Shown piece by piece: positions 8,576-17,445 of a stretch of 64,000 nt of DNA; the stretch's first letter is position 1; each line of letters opens with the position of its first letter. The notes under the pieces are model-generated. The model saw only the letters and a list, made by a program, of their open reading frames with translations. It was not told the DNA's origin and made no database searches. This DNA is from DASYKT01 sp963718105. Lineage in GTDB: Bacteria > Acidobacteriota > Blastocatellia > Pyrinomonadales > Pyrinomonadaceae. Location: contig OY970352.1 in the NCBI GenBank assembly GCA_963718105.1, positions 2,108,001 to 2,172,000 on the forward strand, written 5' to 3'. The translations under genes and the position numbers were made by a program.

Positions 8576-9322
8576 TTATCGTTTATTTTCGTAAAAACTA
8601 AGCGCGGTGTCGGTTTCCGGCACGTTGATCACCCGAAAGCGGCGAAGGATGCCCATTTTTTCGGGAAAAAACATTTCCGTATGATGCGCCACCACCAGGA
8701 TGCCGCGTTTTTTCTTGAGCGCCACTCCCCTGGAAAACATCTCGAGCACCTCGTCGTAGTTGGCATCAAAGGGCGGATCGAAAAACGCGATATCCCAAAC
8801 GCGGTGCCGTTTCTTCATTTTTTTCAGAAAAGGTACTACCTCGGTTTCGACCACTTCTCCGTGGCCCTCTTTGATCCCGAAGGTGGTCATATTCTTTTTG
8901 ATGACCGTGCACATCCGGGCCGAGCGCTCGACAAAAGTGCCGAGCAAGGCGCCGCGCGAAATAGCTTCCAGCCCGACCGAGCCGCAGCCCGAGCAGAGAT
9001 CGAGAAAGCGTGCAAATCTCGTCCGGCGGTAAAGCGTGGAAAAAAGCGCTTCGCGGACCCGGCGCGCCGTTGAGCGCATCTTGGGCGAAGGCACGGTCTG
9101 AAGGTCTTTTCCTTTATGTTTGCCGTAGATGATCTGCATTTCCGGTTTTGGGCCGGTGTCATTTTCTTCGTTTTCACGGGGCGCGAAGAATTGTTTTTTT
9201 ACGGGGGTAAAGTTTTTTCTCGTGTCTAACTTGCCTGAAAATTTATCTTTCGCTCTTTGAAAAAGCTTTTTTCCGGTGAAAGGCTTTGAGGGCGTTTGTT
9301 CGGTGTAGCGACGGTTATTCAT
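8576..9322 (-). CDS. RsmD-like methyltransferase paralog with N-terminal extension
   Basis: This 248-residue protein shares the RsmD layout: QIIYGKHKGKDL near residue 64, FLDLCSGCGSVGLEAISRG (about 105-123) and a DPPF catalytic motif in place of DPPY. It has about 60 extra N-terminal residues that are basic and low in complexity (many Lys, Phe, Thr). It is 12 bp upstream of rsmD and surely co-transcribed. The target could be another rRNA guanine, or the basic extension could alter ribosome contact; this is inference. An alternative is a redundant, diverging duplicate. Confidence 0.85.
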   Translation of the reverse strand: MNNRRYTEQTPSKPFTGKKLFQRAKDKFSGKLDTRKNFTPVKKQFFAPRENEENDTGPKPEMQIIYGKHKGKDLQTVPSPKMRSTARRVREALFSTLYRRTRFARFLDLCSGCGSVGLEAISRGALLGTFVERSARMCTVIKKNMTTFGIKEGHGEVVETEVVPFLKKMKKRHRVWDIAFFDPPFDANYDEVLEMFSRGVALKKKRGILVVAHHTEMFFPEKMGILRRFRVINVPETDTALSFYENKR

Positions 9323-9565
9323 TTTAATACCTACACTTTACTTTTTTGTCTGACCTTAGAGACATCCTTGAAGGAGAGGATGATGTTATTACCAAATTAC
9401 AAAGTGCTAAAAACGCACAAAGAACTACAGTGTTTTGTTTGAGCTAGCCAATGCAGGGTTCGCCGAAAGACTAGTGTGTATATTTAAAGGTATATTAAAT
9501 TCTGCGGGTTTTTTCAACACTTTTTTCCGCGTGAAAGTTCTCACGAGAAGAATTTTGCAATATTC

Positions 9566-11935
9566 TCAGCCTATCCCGGCGAGATGAAATTTCTGCTGTT
9601 TTTGGATCAACTTAATAAGCCGTGTCTTTTCAGTAGTTGGGGCGTCTTTGCTAAGGTAATACTCGGCCTCTTTTCGGGCGGCTTCGAGGATCTCCAGGTC
9701 ACGCACTATATTTGCCACTTTGAACATTTCGAGGCCCGATTGGCGCGTCCCGAGAATATCTCCCTGCCCGCGGATCTCCAGATCTTTTTCGGCGATCTTA
9801 AAGCCATCGTTGGTTTCTTCCATGATGCCGAGCCGTTCCTTGGCGACGGCGGTCTGTTTATCGCCCGTCATCAATACGCAAAAAGATTGCTCGGCTCCGC
9901 GCCCGACCCGCCCGCGCAGTTGGTGAAGCTGCGACAATCCGAACCGCTCGGCATGCTCGACGATCATCAGGCTGGCATTCGGCACATCGACACCGACTTC
10001 GATCACGGTCGTCGAAACCAGAATACTTACTTCGCCGGAAACAAACCCGCGCATCACCTCTTCTTTTTCCGCCGCCTTCATCCGGCCGTGAACGAGCCCG
10101 ACCTTATATTGCGGAAATATTTTATCGCGCAGTTCTTCAAACATTTTTGTCGCGGCTTTCAGATCGAGCTTTTCCGATTCTTCCACCAGCGGGTAAACAA
10201 CATATACCTGCTTGCCGGCATCGATCTCGCGCGCTACGCCTTTATAAACTCCTTTGCGCTGGTCTTCGCCGACGACTACCGTTTTTATCGGCGTTCGGCC
10301 CGGCGGCAGTTCGTCTATCACCGATGCATCGAGATCGCCGTAGATGGTCATCGCCAGGCTGCGCGGGATCGGCGTAGCGGTCATCACCAGCACGTCAAGG
10401 TTATAACCGCGCCTCTGCAGCTCTGCCCGCTGCAGCACGCCAAAACGATGCTGCTCATCAACCACTGCCAGGCCCAGGTTTTGAAACTGCACCGTTTCCT
10501 GGATCAGCGCATGAGTCCCCACCATCGCATGGATCTCTCCCGCGGCCAGTTCTTCCGTCAGCTTTCTTTTCACGCCCACTTTAAGGCTTCCGATCAGCAT
10601 TTCGACGCGGTACGGGGTGTTTGCCAGCAGCCGTTTGATATTCCGCGAATGCTGTTCGGCCAGGATTTCGGTCGGGGCCATCAGCGCCGCCTGGTAGCCG
10701 TTTTCCATTGCCGCCATCATCGCCATCACCGCCACGATGGTCTTCCCGCTGCCCACGTCACCCTGCACCAGCCGGTTCATCGGCGCATCCGACTCCAGAT
10801 CTTCAAAGATCGTTCTGATGACTCTTTTCTGCGCGCCCGTTAGCGTAAAGGGCAAGACCGCCGCAATATTTTCCTGTACCTTTTGGGGAATTTTTATTTT
10901 GGTGCCTTTGGGCTGTTTTGCCCGTTCGCCCCGGCGGTATTGCAGCACCAGCGACACCCAAAACAGCTCGTCAAAGATCAGCCGCAAATGCGCCGCGCTT
11001 CTTGCTTTTGCGTATTCGATAAGTAAAACGTTCTCCGGCGGGAAATGAATTTCCTTAAGCGCCTGGTAACGCGAGATCAGATTCTGCCGCTTCGGCAGAT
11101 CGGCGGGCAGCCTTTCCTGGATAGACTTTTCGTCCAGCTTAGCGGTGATGTCGTGCATTATTTCCCGCATCCGCTTGGTCTGAAACTGCCCCAGCTTTCG
11201 ATAAACGGGAACTCGCCGCGCCACGTGAATTGCGGCTAATTCCGGCGTGGCTGTATCTTCCTCGAAACTCTCGTCCGTTTCGTCGTTTACAGGTGCCTCT
11301 TCCGCTCTTTCCTTCCTTTCCGTCCCTTCCCTCCTTTCCTCTGTCTCTTCCGGCGCAAAGAGGCTTTCCAGCAGCCCGCCTTCTACTACTTTGGCTTCGC
11401 CCGGCAAAATTTCCAATTCATCGGGCTTGTTCAGTTTTAGCGAAAAAGTATTTCGCCGCGCGTCCCACTCCCAGCGTCCGTATGCGACAAAGCGGGTCCC
11501 GCGGTCAAAGCGTTCTTTGTAATTATTGATGATCGGCATCGCCGCCTTGCCGGAGAGGAACCACCAGATCACAACGGGCTTGTGCCTGCGTTCGGCGTCG
11601 CTGGCCGTGATCTCAAAAATATAAAGCGAAGGCTGCCGCGCCGAACGGTTCTTCCCTACCTGAAAGCCGCCAGATACGCGCACATACAATTCGACAGAGC
11701 CTTCAAAACCGTCGTATAAAGAATCTATGGTGGTGAGATTCGAGCGGTCTTCATACCGCATCGGCAGGTACATCAACAGGTCTTCGACATTCGCCTTTGC
11801 CGGATCGCTCTTGTCGGCAAAATTCGCCACCGCGCCGGCAAGTTTTTTCCCGGCAAAAGCCGATAGTTTTGCCACACCGTATTTATGAAGTTCCTGGATG
11901 GGAGTTTCCAAAGTGATCTTTTCGGGCGCGCTCAT
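9566..11935 (-). CDS. recG: ATP-dependent DNA helicase RecG
   Basis: This 789-residue superfamily 2 helicase remodels stalled replication forks and Holliday junctions. Visible parts are an N-terminal wedge/OB region, Walker A in QGDVGSGKTIVA, the DEQH box in VVDEQHRFGVLQR, motif III TATPIPRSLAMTIYGDLD, and the C-terminal STTVIEVGVDVPNA and QLRGRVGRG motifs. It is longer than many RecGs because of a charged low-complexity insertion in the N-terminal region (about residues 195-240, rich in Glu, Arg and Thr). All helicase motifs are intact, so it should be active. Confidence 0.95.
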   Translation of the reverse strand: MSAPEKITLETPIQELHKYGVAKLSAFAGKKLAGAVANFADKSDPAKANVEDLLMYLPMRYEDRSNLTTIDSLYDGFEGSVELYVRVSGGFQVGKNRSARQPSLYIFEITASDAERRHKPVVIWWFLSGKAAMPIINNYKERFDRGTRFVAYGRWEWDARRNTFSLKLNKPDELEILPGEAKVVEGGLLESLFAPEETEERREGTERKERAEEAPVNDETDESFEEDTATPELAAIHVARRVPVYRKLGQFQTKRMREIMHDITAKLDEKSIQERLPADLPKRQNLISRYQALKEIHFPPENVLLIEYAKARSAAHLRLIFDELFWVSLVLQYRRGERAKQPKGTKIKIPQKVQENIAAVLPFTLTGAQKRVIRTIFEDLESDAPMNRLVQGDVGSGKTIVAVMAMMAAMENGYQAALMAPTEILAEQHSRNIKRLLANTPYRVEMLIGSLKVGVKRKLTEELAAGEIHAMVGTHALIQETVQFQNLGLAVVDEQHRFGVLQRAELQRRGYNLDVLVMTATPIPRSLAMTIYGDLDASVIDELPPGRTPIKTVVVGEDQRKGVYKGVAREIDAGKQVYVVYPLVEESEKLDLKAATKMFEELRDKIFPQYKVGLVHGRMKAAEKEEVMRGFVSGEVSILVSTTVIEVGVDVPNASLMIVEHAERFGLSQLHQLRGRVGRGAEQSFCVLMTGDKQTAVAKERLGIMEETNDGFKIAEKDLEIRGQGDILGTRQSGLEMFKVANIVRDLEILEAARKEAEYYLSKDAPTTEKTRLIKLIQKQQKFHLAGIG

Positions 11936-11978
11936 TAATTGCCGATATTATCATAACAAAGCCGCATCTACTTAAAAC

Positions 11979-12052
11979 TGTCAGTAGCGTCTGCGTTAGC
12001 AGATGCGTAAAAGCTTCAAGCAACGCACTTGCTAACACAAGCGCTACTGACA
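11979..12052. repeat. Palindromic element, family C
   Basis: The arms TGTCAGTAGCG (11979-11989) and CGCTACTGACA (12042-12052) enclose GCGTTAGCA / TGCTAACAC-type inner palindromes. Short related units occur after the L25 gene (39744-39769). It lies upstream of recG. Confidence 0.75.
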
Positions 12053-12123
12053 TGAGCACGGGCAAGCCGTGCTTGCAGGCAGGAGCCTCCAGCTCCCAGA
12101 TTTTACTCGCCGCATTTTCCCGC

Positions 12124-12152
12124 AAAAAAAGGCTGCGTGGTCAGACGCAGCC
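12124..12152 (-). terminator. Rho-independent terminator of the GH19 gene
   Basis: Read on the minus strand, an 8-bp stem GGCTGCGT / ACGCAGCC with a 6-nt loop is followed by seven T. It lies about 35 bp past the stop codon of the gene at 12187-12969. Confidence 0.85.
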
Positions 12153-12186
12153 ATAATTTACGCTAAGGGAGAAACTTAATATCCGA

Positions 12187-12969
12187 TCATTTCTTTTTCG
12201 CCGCCGGCTTCTTAGGCGCAGCAGGTTTTTTAGGTGCAGCTTTCTTTGGAGCGGCTTTTGCGGCCGGTTTCTTTGGGGCCGGTTTGGCCGGAGCTTTTTT
12301 AGCCGCCGGTTTGGCTGCAGGCTTAGCAGCGGGTTTGGCTGGCGCCTTCATCGCCGGTGCCGCGCCGGCCTGTCCTACCGTAGCCTGGCTGTCACGCAGC
12401 ATTTTTTCAAAAGCGACGGCATAACCGGCCATCAGCGCTGCTTTATCCAGTCCGTTGATGATCTTGCGCGAATTCGTATAGTCGCACTTGGTGCCGGAGA
12501 TGGTGTCGGCCAATTTCTTGCCGGTAAAAGTTCCGTTGCGCATGCCGTAAGACATTATCTTGTAGGCAATGGCGGGATTTAACGCCAGCGCGGGATTGGT
12601 CAGCAACTGTGTGCCGAGCCCCAGCGCCGCGCCCAGATTCTTGTAATTAAAATCCCAGGTAAGCTGTACATAACCGCGGCCGAAATAGACGTTATTGTAA
12701 GTTTTCCCGTCGATCACCAACTTGACCGGGCTGCCGTACTTTCGTCCCTTGCCCTTGCCGAATTCTTCCAGCGGCTGGTACCGGTCGGCACACTCGTGTT
12801 TTACCGTGGCCAGCATATAGGCCGCCCAACGCACATCCGTAACCGCTGAGTCCTGCTCGATACCGGTCAGCAGGCTGTCCAATCCGTTGACCTGAGTTTG
12901 ATTAAGGGCCCCGTATTTTTTTCGATAGCCGTTAAAAAAATTCTCACGGTTGAAAGCTAAATTTGCCAT
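12187..12969 (-). CDS. GH19-type lysozyme/chitinase with Lys-Ala-Pro histone H1-like tail
   Basis: Residues 1 to about 185 look like the GH19 chitinase/endolysin fold, with HEC (54-56, likely the catalytic glutamate region) and GRGYVQLTW (about 98-106), a hallmark of that superfamily. From about residue 200 to 260 the protein is almost purely Lys, Ala and Pro in PAAKPAAKK-type units, like histone H1 or HU tails. There is no signal peptide. A GGAG box lies 8 bp before the ATG and a strong terminator follows, so it is an independent transcription unit. It may be a captured phage endolysin or an enzyme that binds polyanions; both are inference. Confidence 0.78.
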   Translation of the reverse strand: MANLAFNRENFFNGYRKKYGALNQTQVNGLDSLLTGIEQDSAVTDVRWAAYMLATVKHECADRYQPLEEFGKGKGRKYGSPVKLVIDGKTYNNVYFGRGYVQLTWDFNYKNLGAALGLGTQLLTNPALALNPAIAYKIMSYGMRNGTFTGKKLADTISGTKCDYTNSRKIINGLDKAALMAGYAVAFEKMLRDSQATVGQAGAAPAMKAPAKPAAKPAAKPAAKKAPAKPAPKKPAAKAAPKKAAPKKPAAPKKPAAKKK

Positions 12970-13077
12970 TTACACGCTCCTTCAGAAAACTTTGCCAGAA
13001 AACTTTACACGAATTTGAGAGAACTTTGTCTCTGATTATCTATTAGACGAAAAATGCAAAAACTTTTGCGAAAGGAA

Positions 13078-13782
13078 TTATTCGGTCTTAAGGGAAAACG
13101 GGTTGAAATCCGTCTCGCGGTCGTAATAATCTTCGTGCTCTTTTCGTTTGAGAAAAGCCACGATCCGGTAGGTCAGAGGCGTAGCGACCGCTTCCCAGCC
13201 TACTTTGAGCAGGTAGTTGCTCCACATTACCTGGATGACCTGCTCCGTTGACCAGACACCCAGGAAAGCAACCGGGTAAAAGATCAGCGAATCGATCGCT
13301 TCCCCGCCGATGGTCGATCCGATCGTGCGCATCCAGAGATTTTTACCTTCGGTAAAGATCTTCATCTTTGCCAGCACAAATGAATTAGTAAACTCTCCCG
13401 CCCAAAAAGCGATCAGCGAAGCAAAGACGATGCGCGGCGTCTGGCCAAAAATAGACTCGAGCATTTTTTGCTGGTCGGGGTTCATGGTCGGGGCCACCGG
13501 CAGATTTACCACCGCCCAACTCATAAACGATGCGAAGATCAGCGCGCCGAATCCCGCCCAGATTACCCTGCGCGAGCGCGCATAGCCATAAACTTCCGTC
13601 AGAATATCGCCGAAAAGATAGCTGATGGGAAAAAACAAAACACCCGCGCCAAAAATAAATTGTCCGAAAAACGGCAGGTTAATAAAAGTAACCTTCTGCA
13701 CGCCGATCAGATTTGAACAGAGCAGCACGCAGACGAACCCCGCCATTATCAGATCGTAATATTTATATTTCCGGTCGCTCAT
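13078..13782 (-). CDS. Queuosine-precursor transporter (YhhQ/VUT family)
   Basis: This 234-residue protein has about six to seven membrane helices. It contains the family landmarks NLIGVQKVTF, a FFPISYLFGDILTEVYGY segment (about 51-68), and SLIAFWAGEFTNSFVLAKMK. Proteins of this family import queuine or preQ0/preQ1 for tRNA modification. No que or tgt gene is adjacent, so the exact substrate is inferred from the family. The start ATG gives the usual N-terminus. Confidence 0.88.
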   Translation of the reverse strand: MSDRKYKYYDLIMAGFVCVLLCSNLIGVQKVTFINLPFFGQFIFGAGVLFFPISYLFGDILTEVYGYARSRRVIWAGFGALIFASFMSWAVVNLPVAPTMNPDQQKMLESIFGQTPRIVFASLIAFWAGEFTNSFVLAKMKIFTEGKNLWMRTIGSTIGGEAIDSLIFYPVAFLGVWSTEQVIQVMWSNYLLKVGWEAVATPLTYRIVAFLKRKEHEDYYDRETDFNPFSLKTE

Positions 13783-13835
13783 CGAATCTGTTTAGTGTAT
13801 TTCGTGTGATTAGTGGTTAAAAATAAACTTCTAAT

Positions 13836-13866
13836 AAAAATGGAAGCCGAATGTTATCAGCTTCCA
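13836..13866 (-). terminator. Rho-independent terminator of the bacilliredoxin gene
   Basis: Read on the minus strand, a 7-bp stem TGGAAGC / GCTTCCA is followed by TTTTTATT. It lies just past the stop codon of the gene at 13894-14334. Confidence 0.8.
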
Positions 13867-13893
13867 TAAGATATTTCATTTCGGAAATAAAAA

Positions 13894-14334
13894 CTAGTTA
13901 AGCGCTGCTTCTGCCTTTTCGCAGTGCTCGTTAAAAGCGCCGGCCAGAGTTTGGGCGATCACCTGCGGCGGGCGGCCTTCGATATCGTGACGATTCATCA
14001 TAAACACGAGCTGGCCGTCTTTTAGCAAGCCGATCGAAGGCGAGGTCGGCGGATTCGGTGCAAAGTATTCACGGGCCTTGTCCGTGGCGTCGATATCGGC
14101 GCCGGCAAAAACGGTGATCACCTTGTCCGGTTTCGCTTCATTCTGCAGCGCCATCGCGATTCCGGGGCGCGCGCCGCCCGCGGCACAGCCGCAAACTGAA
14201 TTTACGATCACCATCAGGGTTCCTTTGGTGTTTTCAACGGCACTGATCACATCTTCCGGTGTTTTGGTTTCTTCGATCCCCAAATTGCTCAGTTCCTGAC
14301 GCATTCCGTGGATCATTATTTCTGGATATGGCAT
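13894..14334 (-). CDS. BrxA/BrxB-family bacilliredoxin (YphP/YqiW-like)
   Basis: This protein has a thioredoxin-like fold with a CGC redox motif (SVCGCAAGGARPG) as in the bacilliredoxins, which remove bacillithiol or similar thiols from oxidised proteins. The ATG at 14334 is chosen over a TTG six codons upstream, because an AAAGG box lies about 10 bp before it and MPYPEIMIHGMR is the usual family start. That gives 146 residues. The gene is monocistronic with its own terminator. The thiol partner in this organism is unknown. Confidence 0.9.
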   Translation of the reverse strand: MPYPEIMIHGMRQELSNLGIEETKTPEDVISAVENTKGTLMVIVNSVCGCAAGGARPGIAMALQNEAKPDKVITVFAGADIDATDKAREYFAPNPPTSPSIGLLKDGQLVFMMNRHDIEGRPPQVIAQTLAGAFNEHCEKAEAALN

Positions 14335-14441
14335 ATATATTAAACCTTTCAAATAAATCTTTATTTTTTTATAAAGTATTCTTTTAGGTGCTGTTAGTCA
14401 AGCTGTAAAAGATTACGACGGTTTTAGTAGTGACGGGGTTT

Positions 14442-14613
14442 GTCGCCAGAGGCGACCAATTTAATAGCGTCGGGTAACACCCGACGTCCCCCCCCGTCGC
14501 GACAAGCATCGGTCCGCGAGCGGACGAATTCGACACCCTCGGCGTCAGGGACCCTTTGAAAATCATCTACGTAGGGTTTCACCCTACGCTATTAAATCTA
14601 TCGCCTTTGGCGA
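14442..14613. repeat. Palindromic element, family D (copy 1)
   Basis: The outer ends are small hairpins TCGCC-AGA-GGCGA (14443-) and TCGCCTTTGGCGA (14601-14613). Inside are inverted ATTTAATAGCGT(C/A)GGGT stretches and a GTCCGCGAGCGGAC palindrome. A second copy is at 41923-42070, and a decayed copy is at about 56110-56156. No ORF. Confidence 0.85.
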
Positions 14614-14660
14614 AAAAAACCATAGACTTCATAATTACTGGCCGGACACAGCCGGTAAAA

Positions 14661-15221
14661 CTACTTCTCGATCACGACCTTCGTTCCGACCGGCACAGCT
14701 TCGTACAATTCCCCGATCTCTTCATCATCGAGCGCCATGCAGCCCCAGGTCCAATCTTTCGCCGTGCCGCCGCCGTGGATATAAATTTCGCTGCCGAGCG
14801 GAGTATCCTGCGGGGGCATCCGTTTTTCACTTATAGCCGCGGCGATCCCGTCATATTGCTCCTGCGATATAAGCCCGGTCTTTAGCCCGCGCCCGGCGTC
14901 TTCCATATTCGGATAGCTCAATCCCAGGCCCAGGGTAAATTTGCTCTGCGGATTTTTCACCGCAACATAAAATTCGCCTTCGGGGGTTTTGCCGTCATCA
15001 CGTTTTTCCTTGTCGCCTTCCGGAGCAAAGCCAAGCACGATTGTATAGGTCCTCATCAACCGGCCATCGTCATAAAGCAGCAATTTCCGTTCGCCTTTTT
15101 TGATAACTATCTGTGCATTTTTCATTGGAAATGAGATGGGATGTTTTTCGCTATATAAAAACAAAATTACGAGGCCGCCCAGAAGCAAAAATAAACCTAA
15201 GATCGTAAAAACCCTGGTCAT
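14661..15221 (-). CDS. L,D-transpeptidase (YkuD domain), membrane-anchored
   Basis: This 186-residue protein has an N-terminal membrane anchor (residues 4-23) and then a YkuD catalytic domain. The catalytic histidine is in YIHGGG (H149) and the nucleophile is in TWGCMAL (C161), both intact. Such enzymes make 3-3 peptidoglycan cross-links or attach lipoproteins to the wall in the periplasm. The ATG overlaps the tsaE stop codon (ATGA, 15218-15221), so it is the last gene of the nnr-tsaE operon. The exact cross-linking role is not decided by sequence. Confidence 0.9.
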   Translation of the reverse strand: MTRVFTILGLFLLLGGLVILFLYSEKHPISFPMKNAQIVIKKGERKLLLYDDGRLMRTYTIVLGFAPEGDKEKRDDGKTPEGEFYVAVKNPQSKFTLGLGLSYPNMEDAGRGLKTGLISQEQYDGIAAAISEKRMPPQDTPLGSEIYIHGGGTAKDWTWGCMALDDEEIGELYEAVPVGTKVVIEK

Positions 15222-15655
15222 TTTGTGATCTCAAGTACCCGAGGGTCGTCTCCAACGCCCTCTATCCGGACGATAATGGTCTTTTCGGGCAGGCTGTAAT
15301 TGCCTAATCTTTCAGCCCATTCGATTATTATCACGGCCTTTTCATCATTCAAAAGGTCGTCCAACCCTACCGCAAAAGCTGCCGAGCCGTCATCCGCCAG
15401 CCGGTACAGATCGATATGATAAACACGCAGGCGCGCCTCATAGAGATTTACCAGCGTAAAACTCGGGCTGGTCACTTCATCGATGTTGTGCTCGAGGCCT
15501 TTCAGCACACCCTTGGTAAAAAACGTTTTGCCCGCGCCGAGTTCACCGCGCAGCAGGATCATTTCTCCGCCTCTTAAGTCTTTTCCCAGCCATTCGCCCA
15601 GTTTGAATGTTTCCTCTTCCAGGCGGCAGATAAATGTTTCGGTTGTGTTTCCCAT
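15218..15655 (-). CDS. tsaE: tRNA threonylcarbamoyladenosine biosynthesis ATPase TsaE
   Basis: This 145-residue P-loop ATPase works with TsaB and TsaD to form t6A37 on ANN-decoding tRNAs. Walker A is GELGAGKT (37-44), and the family FTLVNLYEA and IEWAERL motifs are present. The ATG at 15655 is preferred. An upstream TTG would add six residues encoded by heptamer-repeat DNA. The gene is between nnr and the L,D-transpeptidase, overlapping the latter by 4 bp. nnr-tsaE adjacency is common in bacteria. Confidence 0.94.
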   Translation of the reverse strand: MGNTTETFICRLEEETFKLGEWLGKDLRGGEMILLRGELGAGKTFFTKGVLKGLEHNIDEVTSPSFTLVNLYEARLRVYHIDLYRLADDGSAAFAVGLDDLLNDEKAVIIIEWAERLGNYSLPEKTIIVRIEGVGDDPRVLEITK

Positions 15656-15664
15656 CAGATAGCA

Positions 15665-15733
15665 AACTATCAACTATGCACTATGAACTATTAACTATTT
15701 TCCATTGGTAACAGTTAATAGTGAATAGTTATT
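15665..15733. repeat. Heptamer-repeat inverted arms between nnr and tsaE
   Basis: Left arm: five exact 7-bp steps AACTATC AACTATG CACTATG AACTATT and a repeat of the last (15665-15699). Right arm: TAACAGT TAATAGT GAATAGT (about 15709-15733) in inverse orientation. The right arm supplies the last codons and stop of nnr. Confidence 0.85.
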
Positions 15734-17394
15734 TCTTTTATCGCTTCGCCCAGCCGATCGGCAACATTCGACGCCGTCATCGTTCTCATGCCCAACTCAC
15801 GCGCCGCGATATCGCCGGCTCTACCGGCAATATACAATGCCGCCACCACTGCTTCAAAGGTTTTTTCCATCTTTAGCGCGTCCGGGGTGTTTTTATCCAG
15901 ATTTCCATAAGTTTGCGCCAAAAAGCCGGCGATTATCCCGGTTAACGTATCCCCGTTACCAGCTTTGCCCAAGCCTTCATTTCCCGTCGGATTTACCACA
16001 ACTTTACCGCCGGGTTCGGCAATGAGCGTTTTTTCGCCTTTTAAAACAAGGATCACGTGGTGCCTTTTCGCAAAATCGCGGACCAGCCCGACCCGGTCGG
16101 ACAAAACAGCCTTGTCTTCGGTTCCCAATAGCCGCAGCATTTCTCCCTGGTGCGGGGTAAGCACTAGCGGAAGCTTATCCGAGCCCTGCAAATCAAAGGG
16201 CGAGAGCAAATTAAGCCCATCTGCGTCTAAAACTAAAGGCGTAAGCCTATTTTCTACGATCTCGCGAACAAACTGCCCGGTCTGATCTGCATTAGACAAC
16301 CCACAGCCAACTGCCGCCACATCGACTTTTTGGCTAAATTCTAGGAATTCTTTTGCTGCCCCGGCGGAAAACGACCCGTTTTCGGTTTCAGCGGTTTCAG
16401 CTAGCGGCAAAGACATCGCCTCCGGCACGACCCGTTCGGAAAACGCAGTTTGGATGGAAGCCGGAATGGCGGCGGTAACCAGGCCCGCCCCGCTTTTTAC
16501 GGCTCCATTAGCGCATAAAACCGCCGCCCCCGAATAATTTCGCGAACCTACCCCCAGCAGAACGTGTCCGCGGGTCTTTTTGTAAGATGAGGGTGTGAGT
16601 TTGGTGTCTTCGAGCCACTTCTTAGCGTCATTATCATCCGCCAGATAAAGCTCCGATATTGATTCATCAATAAGAGCTTGCGGCGATCCGATATCCGCGA
16701 TAACCAGCTCTCCGTTCAAGCGGGATGCCGGAGGAAGAGCATTGGCCGCTTTTGGCGCGGTGAATGTTACGGTTAAGTCGGGTCTCGCGGACTCGCCTAT
16801 AAGCTCAGCGCTGTCAGCATTGAGTCCGGATGGCAAATCTATCGATATCAAATATTTACATCTACCTTGTTCACGTAAAGTATTAGCTAACTTTACTGCT
16901 TCAAGATATAGGCCCTCCAGCGGCCATGTAACCCCGGTCCCGAGGATCGCATCTACTATCACGTCACAAATTTCCCGGCTTTCATACCTTAGCAGGATGG
17001 TTTTCTTTAACTCTTCCGCATCATCACAGCAGTAAAAGATCAACTTTCGCTGTTCATCTGTTGCTTCAATATTATCGTTGTAAACTCGTAAATAGTTAAA
17101 GTTATGCAGCGCATCGTCTTTTGTATTGTCAATCTTGCTCAGTAATACAGCATAAACCGTGGCGCCAGCGTCAGATAGTATCCTGGCAAGCGCTGCGCCA
17201 TCACCGCCGTTGTTACCTTTGCCGCAAAAGATCAACACCGACCTGCCGCTCACCTCACCGCTAAATCTCTCCTTGATCACGTTAAATACTGCAGTTGCAG
17301 CATTTTCCATCAGCCGCAGCGAATCCATGCCGGATTTTTCCGTGGTAAGCCGGTCGACTTCCCGCATTTCGGCGGCTGTGAGCACTTTTTTCAT
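15715..17394 (-). CDS. nnr: Bifunctional NAD(P)H-hydrate epimerase / ADP-dependent NAD(P)H-hydrate dehydratase
   Basis: This 559-residue two-domain enzyme repairs hydrated NAD(P)H. The N-terminal YjeF epimerase domain (about 1-230) has FCGKGNNGGDGAALAR. The C-terminal ribokinase-like dehydratase domain (about 265-550) has LTPHQGEML and GNEGLGKAGNGDTLTG. It is full length and first of the nnr-tsaE-L,D-transpeptidase operon. The last residues (EITIHY) and the stop codon are encoded by a heptamer-repeat arm, so the C-terminus has apparently been rewritten by the repeat. Confidence 0.95.
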   Translation of the reverse strand: MKKVLTAAEMREVDRLTTEKSGMDSLRLMENAATAVFNVIKERFSGEVSGRSVLIFCGKGNNGGDGAALARILSDAGATVYAVLLSKIDNTKDDALHNFNYLRVYNDNIEATDEQRKLIFYCCDDAEELKKTILLRYESREICDVIVDAILGTGVTWPLEGLYLEAVKLANTLREQGRCKYLISIDLPSGLNADSAELIGESARPDLTVTFTAPKAANALPPASRLNGELVIADIGSPQALIDESISELYLADDNDAKKWLEDTKLTPSSYKKTRGHVLLGVGSRNYSGAAVLCANGAVKSGAGLVTAAIPASIQTAFSERVVPEAMSLPLAETAETENGSFSAGAAKEFLEFSQKVDVAAVGCGLSNADQTGQFVREIVENRLTPLVLDADGLNLLSPFDLQGSDKLPLVLTPHQGEMLRLLGTEDKAVLSDRVGLVRDFAKRHHVILVLKGEKTLIAEPGGKVVVNPTGNEGLGKAGNGDTLTGIIAGFLAQTYGNLDKNTPDALKMEKTFEAVVAALYIAGRAGDIAARELGMRTMTASNVADRLGEAIKEITIHY

Positions 17395-17409
17395 TAAGTG
17401 AGATGGTAG

Positions 17410-17445
17410 AAAAAGAGCCGCATTTGGTCAATAACCATTGCGGCT
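17410..17445 (-). terminator. Hairpin with T-run upstream of nnr
   Basis: On the minus strand the stem AGCCGCA / TGCGGCT with a 16-nt loop is followed by CTTTTTC. It lies downstream of the topoisomerase gene and just before nnr, so it probably ends the former transcript. Confidence 0.6.

Noticed and set aside
9584..10843. Long 419-codon plus-strand frame antisense to recG
   Set aside because: It lies entirely within recG in the opposite strand, has a His/Arg/Leu-rich composition typical of antisense shadows, and no recognisable domain.
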